A stretch of DNA of 45,969 nucleotides, taken from the NCBI RefSeq assembly GCF_001870905.1, contig NZ_LNDC01000076.1, positions 1 to 45,969 of the forward strand, in the 5' to 3' direction. How positions within the stretch are numbered: position 1 is the stretch's first letter; each line of letters begins with the position of its first letter. Below, one piece after another: positions 1 to 8,366 of this stretch. A program made the position numbers and the translations under genes. This DNA is from Geitlerinema sp. PCC 9228. Lineage in GTDB: Bacteria > Cyanobacteriota > Cyanobacteriia > Cyanobacteriales > PCC-9228. The notes beneath the pieces were generated by a model. That model ran no database searches. It saw only the letters and a program-made list of their open reading frames with translations, and was not told where the DNA came from.

Positions 1-1
1 A

Positions 2-109
2 CGCGCGATCGCTCACCGGTTGTCTACAATTCGCAATGCCAACACCATTTACACGATAGATAAGGGCGAAGCGCTAGTAGGGTGTGCCCTGCCCACCCTA
101 CAAAATTAG
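2..109 (+). pseudogene. Truncated 3' end of an ABC transporter ATPase/permease gene
   Basis: The frame starting at base 2 reads [17 protein letters not shown], the H-loop region (AHRLST) near the C-terminus of an exporter-type ABC ATPase of the MsbA/multidrug class. After IDKGE the reading leaves the family: the next bases contain a 25-bp palindromic repeat (77-101) and the frame stops at TAG 107-109. The normal ending ([11 protein letters not shown]...) is found instead in the second copy at 149-346. The gene begins outside the window, so whether the shortened protein is functional cannot be judged. I infer that a duplication with a repeat insertion replaced its last 40 or so residues. Confidence 0.6.
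77..101. repeat. 25-bp palindromic repeat, copy 1
   Basis: This imperfect palindrome begins GTAGGGTG and ends CCCACCCTAC. Near-identical copies lie at 1511-1535 and 1645-1669. This copy sits exactly at the point where the ABC transporter frame is interrupted, so it probably marks the junction of the duplication. Confidence 0.7.
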
Positions 110-148
110 TTAGTTTGGCTTGACTATTGTATTGTTCGTAATTGTAAC

Positions 149-346
149 ATGGAGAAGCTGCTACGCGCGATCGCTCACCGGTTGTCTACAATTCGCAATG
201 CCAACACCATTTACACGATAGATAAGGGCGAGGATAAGGGCGAAATTTTGGAACAAGGCACTCACGAGGAGTTGTTACAATTCAATGGGATTTATGCCGG
301 TTTGTGGCAGGTGCAAACGGGATTGGCAGAAGAGGTTAAGGAATAG
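149..346 (+). pseudogene. Detached C-terminal fragment of the same ABC transporter
   Basis: This 65-codon frame repeats bases 1-69 exactly (at 163-231) and then carries the true family ending: [12 protein letters not shown] followed by [13 protein letters not shown], typical for the last residues of MsbA-like exporters. It contains the H-loop but no Walker A, signature or Walker B motif, so it cannot be an ATPase by itself. A 12-bp tandem duplication doubles DKGE (DKGEDKGE), another sign of unequal repair. The ATG at 149 has no evident ribosome binding site. Best read as the orphaned tail of the gene entering from the left edge. Confidence 0.6.
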
Positions 347-430
347 TTTGTTGATACAATATTAGTATTTTGTAGCAACATTAAATGCCGAATATCGCAA
401 ATTCCCATACAATGAAAAATAGTAAGTTGA

Positions 431-664
431 TTTGCAGATTCATCCTATACCAAAATTTTCGCTAGCGGTTGGCATAGCCAAGAACCTTTTCCTTTGGAAT
501 CAGAGGGAAAATGCGATCGCTACGAATATCCAAATCGCTTTAAACGCCTATGTTATTGGGCTTTAAGCGAACAATATATTTCTCTACCGAAAGCTGCCGA
601 ACTGCTTCAAAAACCCGTTAAAGAAATTCAAAAAGCGATTCAAGGACCTACACCGGTAGCATAA
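431..664 (+). pseudogene. C-terminal remnant of a metallopeptidase/HTH (M78, ImmA/IrrE-like) gene
   Basis: An open frame of 77 codons without a plausible start reads FADSSYTKIFASGW, then YEYPNRFKRLCYWALSEQYI, then SLPKAAELLQKPVKEIQKA, and stops at 662-664. From memory this resembles the end of M78-family peptidase proteins whose genes precede a PIN-domain gene in cyanobacteria; the call rests on this pattern and on the PIN gene 13 bp downstream. The N-terminal part, including the HExxH zinc site, is absent: a stop (428-430) closes the frame and nothing recognisable lies between 347 and 430. Non-functional as it stands. Confidence 0.5.
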
Positions 665-755
665 TTAGGAAAATTGTGTGAGTACCATCGTTAGTGATAG
701 TTCGGCTATTATCGATATTGACAAGGCATGTTTGCTACCTGCCTTGATAGCCTTA

Positions 756-876
756 TACCATTTCTTTCATAGTCTGCAAGAGATAATAGGGGCATTTTTG
801 TAGGGGCGCAACGCGTGAGCGCCCCTACCAGGGCAATTGGGACATTCCAGACAATCATTGTTTTTTAGAAATGGTA
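756..876. mobile_element. MITE family A, copy 1
   Basis: A 121-bp element with terminal inverted repeats TACCATTTCT and AGAAATGGTA, flanked by the direct repeat TTA (753-755 and 877-879). The core holds TGTAGGGGCGC and GCGCCCCTACCAGGG, which can pair into a hairpin. It has no coding capacity. It interrupts the PIN gene, and the uninterrupted frame can be rebuilt, which dates the insertion after the gene was functional. Confidence 0.8.
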
Positions 877-1297
877 TTACCCTATCATTTTTTCATTCCA
901 GATGCTTTGTATGAAGAAGAACTTATCGAACTCACCAACTATAGCAAAAGCGATTTGCCCAAGTTGGGTTTTCATATTGAAGGATTCAATAGCGATGGTG
1001 TGGAACAGGCCTTTGCCTACCAATCAAGATTTCCCAGGCTAACTCCTCAAGATTGCTTTGCATTGACTCTTGCCAGCATTGCTGAAAATACAATTCTTTT
1101 GACAGGAGACAAAAATCTGAGAAAAGCTGCCCAACAAGAATCGATTGAAGTTCATGGAGTTATTTGGGCTTGTCAGCAAATTCATAGATACGAAACAGCT
1201 AGCACCCAGCAAATTTATCAATCGCTAAGATGGTTAGAGGACGATCCAACGGTTTGGCTTCCCAAAAGACCGCTACGGGCGTTTTTGGACTATCTTA

Positions 1298-1436
1298 TAC
1301 CATTTCTGAAAAACAATGTTTTTTTGAGATTTCCCGATTTCCCTAGTAGGGGCGCTTCGCGAAGCGCCCCTACTCACGCGTTGCGCCCCTACAAAAATGC
1401 CCCTACGATCTCTTGCAGAGTATTAAGGAAATGGTA
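1298..1436. mobile_element. MITE family A, copy 2 (inverted, with extra hairpin)
   Basis: A 139-bp element with the same termini as copy 1 (TACCATTTCTGAAAAACAATG at the left, GGAAATGGTA at the right). It lies in the opposite orientation and has an added inner palindrome around GGGGCGCTTCGCGAAGCGCC. Its flanks are TTA and TAA. It lies in the 3' end of the PIN pseudogene and happens to keep the frame open. Confidence 0.8.
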
Positions 1437-1505
1437 TAAGGTTTCTGTAAAATTATCTGTCAACTTTTGATAAAAAATAGGGGGAAATATCATTGTTCAA
1501 ATCAT

Positions 1506-1602
1506 AGTTCGTAGGGTGGGCAATGCCCACCCTACTACTTCAATTTTTACCAATCATCCTCCCATCGATCGCGCCAATCGTTATCCCAATCATTCCCCGT
1601 AG
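1506..1602. repeat. 97-bp direct repeat, copy 1 (copied end of the GTPase gene)
   Basis: Bases 1506-1602 match 1640-1736 with a single visible difference (CAATGCCC versus CATTGCCC). The segment contains the 25-bp palindrome and the last 18 codons plus stop of the minus-strand GTPase gene. Copy 1 therefore holds a detached gene end with no function of its own. Confidence 0.85.
1511..1535. repeat. 25-bp palindromic repeat, copy 2
   Basis: GTAGGGTGGGCA followed by its reverse complement around a central A. It could fold into a hairpin in either transcript and could end transcription, but there is no long T-run. Confidence 0.75.
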
Positions 1603-1639
1603 ATCGCGCTGCAATAAAAATCTAAATAAAAAATTATTA

Positions 1640-1736
1640 AGTTCGTAGGGTGGGCATTGCCCACCCTACTACTTCAATTTTTACCAATCATCCTCCCATC
1701 GATCGCGCCAATCGTTATCCCAATCATTCCCCGTAG
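1640..1736. repeat. 97-bp direct repeat, copy 2 (overlaps the GTPase 3' end)
   Basis: Second copy of the 1506-1602 segment, 37 bp away from it. It includes the palindrome at 1645-1669 and the true stop codon region of the GTPase gene. Confidence 0.85.
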
Positions 1737-3312
1737 GTTCCGAAAACTTCTCCCCAGACGCCTCCTTCTTCTCCTGTGACTCCCCAGCAGAACGCTGCAA
1801 CGGATCCACCACCTGCGACATCGCATCCTGTACAAACGCCCTCACAAACTCCTCCTTGCGGTTGAGTTCAAACTGACGCTGTACCACCTCCGAAATCCCA
1901 CCATCGCCCCAATCTTGGTCGTTGCGAAAATATTCAATAAAACTTTTGCCAGCAATGCGCGTCAAATAAGCCGCCGTTCCCCCTTGAATGGCACGACTCA
2001 CCAACGCCGTTCCCGGATGCACCTGCATGGTGGTACTCATGAGATCCCACGCGCCTTTGATAATTCCCAAACTCGCCAAGGTTCTCGCTAGGGAAAAAGC
2101 CAGTTCCTTACCGCGCTCAAAATCTAGATTGCATCCGTAAACCCTGCCAATTTCCACCACCATTTGCGCGTTCACAGCTGCCGTTCCCAACATATCTACC
2201 ATGGGAATGGGCATAAACGCGATCGCGGCTGCACCATACCACTGAAAACGCTCAATAATTTTCTCCGCCTGTTCCTGCCTTTGCTTGTCAATCGCCGCAC
2301 GCGCCTGTTCCCCCAACCGTGCCGATTGTAACAGCAAATTGTCCGCCATTAAGCTATCCCCTTCCGCTCTCACCACCGCTGCCAAACGCCGCACCAACGG
2401 GGTAATTTCCACCTGGGGCGTTACTTGAGTGCCATCGGGGAGGGTGACTTGTCTGGGATTGGCAGCCACGGCAATGACGTCTTTTTCTGCCACTACTGAA
2501 GCCAATCGCTGTTTTAATTGGTTGAGAATGGCGGTTTGTTCCTCTTCCGGATACAAATCCGTTTTGTTGAAAACTACCAGCGATCGCTTGCCAATTGCCG
2601 CCAACGCTTGCAGCATTTCCCATTCGGAAGCCGTTAAGTCATTGTCAATGACAAACAACAGCAAATCCGCTTCCGTAGCCAGCGATCGCGCCATGTTTTC
2701 CCGCTGGGTTCCCGCCACCCCCGGTTCCAAAATCCCCGGCGTATCGGTAATCAAAATCTTGCGGTCAATCCCAGGAAGCTGCAACGTATAAGTTTCAAAG
2801 GTTTCCGTCGTTCCCATGGGTGCCGCGCGATCGCCCACCATCTCTCCCATTAAAGCATTGGTGACCGAGGTTTTGCCCGCCGAACCAGTGCCAAAAACCA
2901 CCACCTGTATATTCCGCTGCTTCAGATTTTCCTCAATCTCTTGCGATCGCTGTTCCAACGCCTGACGCGCCACCTCATCCTGAATTTGTTCGATTTGCTG
3001 GCGAATCGCCTGTAACGTTTGCGAAGCCGCTTCCGTTTTGTTTTCCGAAACCTTCACCTGAGGGCGACGGCGGCGTTTTTTCTTGCGTCGTGCAGATTTG
3101 GGCAGTACGAAATAGGTAATTAAAAAATACAATCCTACTGCTAGGATAATTAGCAGCAGGATAGCCAACAGCCCCACGAGCAAATTTCCCAGAAACGGTG
3201 CGCTCCAAGAAATTTGCACGTACAGGCTGTAGATAGAATTTACCAGCCACAGCATCATCATCAAAATGATGACAATGCCTAAAATTAGCAGAACCCACTG
3301 CATGCGACGCAT
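1681..3312 (-). CDS. Membrane-anchored GTPase with DUF697-type C-terminal domain
   Basis: 543 residues. Two hydrophobic segments (about 5-28 and 40-70) are followed by a strongly basic stretch (KSARRKKKRRRR), then a coiled-coil-like Gln/Glu-rich part. The G domain shows the P-loop GTGSAGKTS (141-149), DTPG (190-193) and NKTD (249-252). The C-terminal part (about 350-460) has the Ala/Gly-rich amphipathic helices of DUF697 proteins (FMPIPMVDMLGTAAVNAQM). Such cyanobacterial and plastid-type proteins are inner-membrane or envelope GTPases of unclear role. The acidic tail (DNDWRDRWEDDW) is the part copied at 1506-1602. Start chosen at ATG 3312 because it precedes the first membrane segment. The family call is firm; the cellular role is unknown. 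Confidence 0.85.
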   Translation of the reverse strand: MRRMQWVLLILGIVIILMMMLWLVNSIYSLYVQISWSAPFLGNLLVGLLAILLLIILAVGLYFLITYFVLPKSARRKKKRRRRPQVKVSENKTEAASQTLQAIRQQIEQIQDEVARQALEQRSQEIEENLKQRNIQVVVFGTGSAGKTSVTNALMGEMVGDRAAPMGTTETFETYTLQLPGIDRKILITDTPGILEPGVAGTQRENMARSLATEADLLLFVIDNDLTASEWEMLQALAAIGKRSLVVFNKTDLYPEEEQTAILNQLKQRLASVVAEKDVIAVAANPRQVTLPDGTQVTPQVEITPLVRRLAAVVRAEGDSLMADNLLLQSARLGEQARAAIDKQRQEQAEKIIERFQWYGAAAIAFMPIPMVDMLGTAAVNAQMVVEIGRVYGCNLDFERGKELAFSLARTLASLGIIKGAWDLMSTTMQVHPGTALVSRAIQGGTAAYLTRIAGKSFIEYFRNDQDWGDGGISEVVQRQFELNRKEEFVRAFVQDAMSQVVDPLQRSAGESQEKKEASGEKFSEPTGNDWDNDWRDRWEDDW

Positions 3313-3387
3313 AATATTAGCCGCTAGGTAGAAAAAACATGTGCCTGGGCGTGGGTGGGTGGCAAACCACGGTCGAGGGATAATTTA

Positions 3388-3762
3388 TCAATCATCGTCC
3401 AGAGGAATACCAAACCGTACCCTCCCTTTACCAAAATAACGTCCAAATTGCATATCGTAGACTTCGTCTTCGTCTTGGGTTTCCAACACCAAATCGGAAC
3501 GGGGATAGCCAACGCAGATGAGAGAATAGCCTTGACGGCGCACCTGGGGCGACAATCCCATGGCTTCTGGTTGGTAAATTTCCCCGGAAATTACCCGCAC
3601 CGCACAGGTGGTACAAGCCCCATTGCGGCACAAAAAGGGCAGTTTCCCATGTTGTTCCTCAGCGGTTCTGAGAATGTACTGGTCTTCCGGTACTTGTACG
3701 GTATACCACTTGTCTTCAAAGCGATTGTGAATTTGAACGGTATAGACTTTTTTATCGCTCAT
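3388..3762 (-). CDS. FdC2-type [2Fe-2S] ferredoxin
   Basis: 124 residues from MSDKKVYTVQ. The cluster ligands are C45, C50, C53 and C83, the plant-type CX4CX2CX29C pattern, within CRNGACTTCAVRV and SLICVGYP. The sequence beyond the usual end (LETQDEDEVYDMQFGRYF, then about 15 more residues) is the extension that marks the FdC2 group of cyanobacteria and plastids, which differs from the photosynthetic electron-transfer ferredoxin PetF. A longer frame opens at 3864, but the extra 34 residues are unlike the family, so the ATG at 3762 is preferred. It would carry one electron per cluster; the partner is unknown. It stands alone, 75 bp from the GTPase gene on the same strand. Confidence 0.9.
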   Translation of the reverse strand: MSDKKVYTVQIHNRFEDKWYTVQVPEDQYILRTAEEQHGKLPFLCRNGACTTCAVRVISGEIYQPEAMGLSPQVRRQGYSLICVGYPRSDLVLETQDEDEVYDMQFGRYFGKGRVRFGIPLDDD

Positions 3763-4003
3763 GGAGAATATCCTAAGGTTGAGAAAATTGTTCCTGGATG
3801 GCGTGCTTTCTTGAGCGTACGATAAATTTTGCCTCCGATCTACCCAATGGCTGGGATTTGACAAGCGATCGCGTCTCCATTATTCCCCGCCAACTGCCAG
3901 ATTTGGCAAGCAGCCAGAAAAATCGCCCAAAATATTGGACAACTAGAAAATTTTTGCTATAATTATATCCCTGTGGGATTAAATCAATGGTTCCCATGCA
4001 CCT

Positions 4004-4090
4004 GGAGAGGTGGCCGAGTGGTTTAAGGCGCAGCACTGGAAATGCTGTTTGGGGGCAACCCCAACGAGGGTTCGAATCCCTCCCTCTCCG
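4004..4090 (+). tRNA. tRNA-Ser (anticodon GGA)
   Basis: The acceptor stem GGAGAGG pairs with CCTCTCC, with discriminator G at 4090. The anticodon loop CTGGAAA is closed by AGCA/TGCT and reads GGA for UCC/UCU codons. A long variable arm (TTGGGGGCAACCCCAA) identifies it as a class II tRNA, and the T-loop GGTTCGAATCC is present. The length is 87 nt and CCA is not encoded. Confidence 0.97.
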
Positions 4091-4113
4091 CTGAAAAAAC
4101 AAAAAAAACAATG

Positions 4114-4140
4114 AAGGTGGCCGCAGATGCCACCTTTTTT
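4114..4140 (+). terminator. Rho-independent terminator after tRNA-Ser
   Basis: AAGGTGG and CCACCTT form a 7-bp stem around a 9-nt loop, directly followed by a run of T, 24 nt after the tRNA. Confidence 0.85.
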
Positions 4141-4234
4141 CTTTTCTAAAACGATTTATCCAGGTTTTTTATCGCATGCCCCAGCTACCAAGACCTGCAA
4201 CCAGAAAACCTCCAGACCCGGGACTGGAGAAAAT

Positions 4235-6028
4235 CTATTTGGAAGCAGCAGCTTTTTTCCTAGCAACAATTGTTTTTTCTACATTTAATCCCAAAACGCC
4301 AATAACCACTAGCGACATGCCCAACCATTGACGAGTCAAGAGCGCTTCGCCAATTAAAACCAGGGCTAGCAAGGCGGTAATGGCAGGACCAGTGGCACCC
4401 ACAATCGAAGCTAAAGCAGCGCCGGCGTAGCGAATGGCAAAATTGTTCAGCAAATAACTAAATAATGTCAAAACGCCCAACCAAGCGCCAGCAGCAAGCA
4501 AGTTCCAGTCGTCAAATGCTTCTTGTGGGGCTATGGTATCTGGAAATTGGGTTTGCCAGGCTAATAGAATGCCCAAAAACGAGAACAATAGAATAACGCT
4601 GAAATTGACCAAACTGAAGGGAACGGGGTGCAATTTTTTCGAGCAAATTTGCGTTAACAATACATAACCAGCAAAGGTGATACCAGCGCCAAAAGCTGAC
4701 ATCACGCCAATTTGTAAGTTTCCCGGTACGTTATCTACTAGCAAGTTGGGCAGCGATAAAACGGTTCCCACACTGATAACAGCCAGGATAACCCAGCGTA
4801 AAATTGTGGGGCGATCGCCAAACAATGCCCAAGAAGCAACCACTGTAATCAATGGATACACAAACAGAATGGTTACTGCCACGCCGCTGGGAATGTTCCC
4901 CAAGGCAACGTAAATCATCACCTGGGAGGCAAACAAACACAAACCGCTGCTCACAGCTTGTGCTTGCAAAACTCGGTCTCCCTGGCGCAAAAAGCGGCGG
5001 ATATCGTCAAACAGAGCCGGATATAGTTGCAAAGCCAGTACCGGCATGAGCAATACCACTACCACCATTCGCACGAATAAAATAAATAGGGAGTTGCCAA
5101 AACTGGGAGAAATCAAGCCCCCGGTTTCCCATACCCCCAAGACCGTGTTGGGTGTGCCTAAAATGGTGCTAACGCTGACGTTGAACAGCGACAAAACCCC
5201 AGCAGCGCTCAGGGCAAAGAGCAATCCCAACCGTAAATTGGCTGCTGCTTTTTGAGCGGCGGCTGTCTTGGTGGATGTTGGGGTTTCGGGTTCCGGTTGG
5301 GGATGGGTGGGGGGTCTGGTGGTTGTGTTTTGGGATGGTTCTTGAGCGAGGCTGCTTTCTTCTTGAACGGCGGGAAATTCTGCAAAAGTCTCGCTTGTCG
5401 TTTCAAAAGGATTGCTGCTGCCCATTTGCTGGCTCAAGCGGTTGACCAACCGTTCCACAATCGCATCTCCCTGTTGCTGCAAGCTTTGCAAGCGGTCCAA
5501 TTGTTGGGAGAGCGCACCTCGGTAGGTATGCAAGCGCTCGCTGTAGGTATGGCCGCTTTCCGCCAAGCGATCGCTATGGGAAGAAGTAGAAACCAAACTG
5601 TGGGAATTTTCGGTGTAATCTGCCAGCAAATCTTCGCTGCCAGCCAAATCGCCCCCAGAACGAGGCGCGACTGAGGAACTATGCTGCAGTTTTTGTACCA
5701 CTTCCTCCAAACGCTGGCTTAACAACTCGTCTAGCTGGTCAACCGTACTTTGCGATAGCTCTGCCGCCGATGCCTGCTGTTGTTGGCTTGGTTGGGCGGT
5801 GAGGGTATCGGTTTGCTCCTGCAGCTGCTGGTACCTTTGCCGCAGTTCTTCGATCTGTTGCTGCAAGCGCTGTTTTTCCGCTTGCAACCGTTCCACGTCT
5901 TGACTCAGCTCACCGGTTAGATGCTGTTGCAGACTGTCTAGTTCGTTGCTTACCGCCTGGAGGAAGTTTTCTACCATCCCTCGATGGTCGCTTGGCGGCG
6001 TGTTTGGTTGATTGTCCCTTGGCCCCAT
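4235..6028 (-). CDS. EamA/DMT-family transporter with long coiled-coil N-terminal extension
   Basis: 597 residues in two parts. Residues 1 to about 255 are soluble, rich in Gln/Glu/Leu heptads (LQAEKQRLQQQIEELRQRY) and end in a Pro/Thr-rich linker. Residues about 265-590 hold roughly ten hydrophobic helices with the two-fold pattern of drug/metabolite exporters (EamA), ending in a Lys-rich cytoplasmic tail. Plain EamA proteins have about 300 residues, so the first half is an added module, presumably for self-association or binding a partner. Substrate cannot be predicted. ATG 6028 is the first start of the frame and no clear ribosome binding site was seen. No operon partner is near. Confidence 0.85.
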   Translation of the reverse strand: MGPRDNQPNTPPSDHRGMVENFLQAVSNELDSLQQHLTGELSQDVERLQAEKQRLQQQIEELRQRYQQLQEQTDTLTAQPSQQQQASAAELSQSTVDQLDELLSQRLEEVVQKLQHSSSVAPRSGGDLAGSEDLLADYTENSHSLVSTSSHSDRLAESGHTYSERLHTYRGALSQQLDRLQSLQQQGDAIVERLVNRLSQQMGSSNPFETTSETFAEFPAVQEESSLAQEPSQNTTTRPPTHPQPEPETPTSTKTAAAQKAAANLRLGLLFALSAAGVLSLFNVSVSTILGTPNTVLGVWETGGLISPSFGNSLFILFVRMVVVVLLMPVLALQLYPALFDDIRRFLRQGDRVLQAQAVSSGLCLFASQVMIYVALGNIPSGVAVTILFVYPLITVVASWALFGDRPTILRWVILAVISVGTVLSLPNLLVDNVPGNLQIGVMSAFGAGITFAGYVLLTQICSKKLHPVPFSLVNFSVILLFSFLGILLAWQTQFPDTIAPQEAFDDWNLLAAGAWLGVLTLFSYLLNNFAIRYAGAALASIVGATGPAITALLALVLIGEALLTRQWLGMSLVVIGVLGLNVEKTIVARKKAAASK

Positions 6029-6302
6029 CGCTGCTTATCCTATTGCCACGGTGTTGTCTACATTTTTCCCACTTTGACACATTCCCCAACAAATAAATGC
6101 GGGGATTCCTAATCCTTTACGGAAAATCCCTGATGGGAGCTTGCAGTTGCTCGGTTTTTGTTTTTGCCTCGGGCAATGCCCCAGCGCTGGTTATCCCAAC
6201 ACTTTAACAAAATTCTGTCGCCAAAATGAGCGATCGCTGGGTAAATTTTTGATAACTGCTCGTATGATGGTTATTTTTCCCAAAGCCGGCGTCATAGCTG
6301 CT

Positions 6303-7625
6303 TTAGAGAAAGGCATATTTGAGCACACGGAAAGTTATGGCGCTCAAACCCATTGCAGCGGGGACAGTTCCCAACCACGCCCCAGCAATGCGGCGCAAAG
6401 GACGATAGGAGAAGGATTGGCTTGCTGGTACCAAGGCAATGCCGACCACACCCCCTACTAAGGCATGGGAAGTTGAAACCGGTAAACCGGCTTGGGAAGC
6501 TAACAAAACGGTGATGGCGGTGCCTATTTCCGCACAGAAACCACTGCTGGGTTGTAGGGCAATAATTTCGCTGCCCACAGTGGCAATGACGCGCTGCCCC
6601 CAAATGGCTAACCCTACGACAATACCGCTACCGCCTAGAAGCAAAATCCATATCGGAACATTCCCGTCGGTGGCTGTTGGGGGTTGGGGATGGAGAAGAC
6701 CAGCGATCGCAGCTAGAGGAGCGATCGCATTGCCCACATCGTTGGACCCATGAGCAAAGGCCACCAAACTGGCACTGAGAATTTGCAATCGAGCAAATTT
6801 GGCTTCTATGCTCCCCCTGCCATGGTTTTCCACCGACCAGTTCCACCAACTCACCCCCACCGTCGCTATTCCCCACAGCAGCAAATACCAATCGTGGCTG
6901 GGAACTTGCCCCCCCATCCCGGCAAACAATTCTCCGTACCAGACGCTTCGCGATCGCGCAGCGGAAGCATTGGACCATCCCAACCACCCCAAAATGCCGC
7001 ACAACAAAGCACTCAACCACGGCAACCATTCTCGCCACTGGTTTTGAGGCGCGGGATGGGTCAAAATGCCATACTGGCAAATGGCGTACAGGGCAGCCGC
7101 TACCAAAGCACTGGCAACGGGAACCAGCAACCAACTAAGGGAAATGATTCCCAGCCGCCACCATTGAACGGCTTGCGGACCCACAGCCACCCAAGCGAAT
7201 CCCGTCAAAGCCCCAACCACCGCATGGGAAGAAGCCACGGGCAAACCGAAACTGGTGGCGATTTGCAACCAGAGACCGCAGGCAACCATGACCGAGAACA
7301 TGCCAGCGACAAACATTTGGGTAGAAAGCAAACCCTCAGGCAAAATTACCTCAAAAGCTAGGGTTTGGGAAACGCGCCCGCCCAGCAACACAGCCCCCAG
7401 AAATTCCATCCCCCCCGCGATCGCCAAAGCCCCCACCAGCGGAATCGCCCCAGACCCCACGGAAGTAGCGAATGAGTTGGCGACATCGTTGGCACCCAAA
7501 TGAGCCGCTACGTAAAAAGCTACTATCACTGCAGCTACCAAAATTAAATCTGTATCCGCCAATAACTTTCCCCTCTCAAATTCTTGTTTTGGTGCCCTAT
7601 TCGTGCTATATTGATAAGTCGGCAT
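6303..7625 (-). CDS. PiT-family inorganic phosphate permease
   Basis: 440 residues with about eleven hydrophobic segments. The duplicated PiT signature is visible: GANDVANSFATSVGSGAI in the N-terminal half and FAHGSNDVGNAIAPLAAI in the C-terminal half. Two GLPVS-S-SHA-VG loops (VASSHAVVGALTG and VSTSHALVGGVVG) are also typical. Known members carry phosphate, or sulfate in some cases, with a cation across the inner membrane. Single gene, with no pho genes beside it. Confidence 0.9.
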   Translation of the reverse strand: MPTYQYSTNRAPKQEFERGKLLADTDLILVAAVIVAFYVAAHLGANDVANSFATSVGSGAIPLVGALAIAGGMEFLGAVLLGGRVSQTLAFEVILPEGLLSTQMFVAGMFSVMVACGLWLQIATSFGLPVASSHAVVGALTGFAWVAVGPQAVQWWRLGIISLSWLLVPVASALVAAALYAICQYGILTHPAPQNQWREWLPWLSALLCGILGWLGWSNASAARSRSVWYGELFAGMGGQVPSHDWYLLLWGIATVGVSWWNWSVENHGRGSIEAKFARLQILSASLVAFAHGSNDVGNAIAPLAAIAGLLHPQPPTATDGNVPIWILLLGGSGIVVGLAIWGQRVIATVGSEIIALQPSSGFCAEIGTAITVLLASQAGLPVSTSHALVGGVVGIALVPASQSFSYRPLRRIAGAWLGTVPAAMGLSAITFRVLKYAFL

Positions 7626-7833
7626 TTTTCAGGTCTGGGCGATCGCTGGCTTCGCTGCCAGGGCAGGCAACCTAGCACCGGATCGAGTTTTGCAGCCAGC
7701 CCCTTTCGGGAAATCCTATCGCGTCTGCCCCCGATCGCGATCGCTACTGCCCCCTGTTTTCCCGAGGTGAGAGATATGCCCCAGCACAGCGATCGCTCGG
7801 AAATACGGGATTTCCAAACGCCAGGAGGTTTTC

Positions 7834-8184
7834 ATGAATACCGAAGAAATCGTTCGCTCCGTTGAAACTGATTATTTAAAATCCGATCTGCCCAACATTG
7901 AAGTAGGAGACATCGTTCGCGTCGGCGTCAAAATCGTTGAAGGCGGCAAAGAACGGGTGCAGCCCTACGAAGGCACGGTCATCGCCAAACGCCACGGCGG
8001 CATCAACGCCACCATTACCGTACGGCGGATTTTTCAAGGCATCGGCGTGGAGAGGGTGTTTCTGCTCCACTCCCCCCGGGTAGCCAACGTGAAAATTTTG
8101 CGTCGCAGCGAAGTCCGTCGTGCCAAACTCTACTACCTGCGCCACCGGGTCGGCAAAGCCACGCGCCTCAAAGAGCGTTTCTAG
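7834..8184 (+). CDS. rplS: 50S ribosomal protein L19
   Basis: 116 residues, the usual length. Family blocks visible: [51 protein letters not shown] and [15 protein letters not shown] clear AGGAGG lies 8 nt before ATG 7834. L19 sits at the 30S-50S interface. It opens the cluster that continues with tRNA-Trp, secE and nusG, a cyanobacterial order. Confidence 0.97.
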   Translation: MNTEEIVRSVETDYLKSDLPNIEVGDIVRVGVKIVEGGKERVQPYEGTVIAKRHGGINATITVRRIFQGIGVERVFLLHSPRVANVKILRRSEVRRAKLYYLRHRVGKATRLKERF

Positions 8185-8199
8185 GGCAGTTTGGCCGAG

Positions 8200-8238
8200 C
8201 AACAAGTGGAATTGGGAAAAAACCCTTTCCATTTGTTG
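8200..8238. terminator. Hairpin after rplS, possible terminator
   Basis: CAACAAGTGGAA pairs with TTCCATTTGTTG around an inner GGG/CCC pair. There is no T-run, so it may act as a pause, a processing site or an inefficient terminator between rplS and the tRNA. Confidence 0.5.
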
Positions 8239-8293
8239 TCAAACCCGATAGCCATGGTTTACAATGAATGAACGCGCCAGATGGTTCGGCGAT

Positions 8294-8366
8294 GCGCTCT
8301 TAGTTCAGTTGGTAGAACGCGGGTCTCCAAAACCCGATGGCGGGGGTTCGAGTCCTCCAGAGCGCG
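8294..8366 (+). tRNA. tRNA-Trp (anticodon CCA)
   Basis: Acceptor GCGCTCT pairs with AGAGCGC, with discriminator G at 8366. The anticodon loop CTCCAAA lies between GGGT and ACCC and reads UGG. T-arm GGGGGTTCGAGTCCTCC has the standard TTCGAGT loop. The length is 73 nt. Placement before secE is conserved in bacteria. Confidence 0.97.

Larger units (their letters stand above)
678..1470 (+). pseudogene. PIN-domain (DUF3368-like) toxin gene split by two MITEs
   Basis: The gene starts at GTG 678 with VSTIVSDSSAIIDIDKA, the N-terminal acidic strand of a PIN nuclease, and is cut after codon 26 (TTA 753-755) by a 121-bp MITE that brings a stop codon. It resumes at 880 with PYHFFIPDALYEEEL and runs through LTPQDCFALTLASIAEN and ILLTGDKNLRKAA, the conserved C-terminal PIN acidic region (TGDKNLR). 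Removing the MITE and one target copy restores the frame exactly. A second MITE (1298-1436) lies after FLDYL but keeps the frame open to TGA 1470, so it only replaces the tail. The catalytic acids are now on separate frames, so the product should be inactive. It follows the metallopeptidase remnant as a former two-gene unit. Confidence 0.65.

Noticed and set aside
871-1470. A 199-residue open frame as an intact gene
   Set aside because: It starts inside a MITE end and includes a second MITE; it is the remainder of the PIN gene that began at 678.
6750-7361. 203-residue frame opposite the phosphate permease
   Set aside because: Pro/His/Gln-rich shadow of a GC-rich membrane protein gene; no start signal or family.
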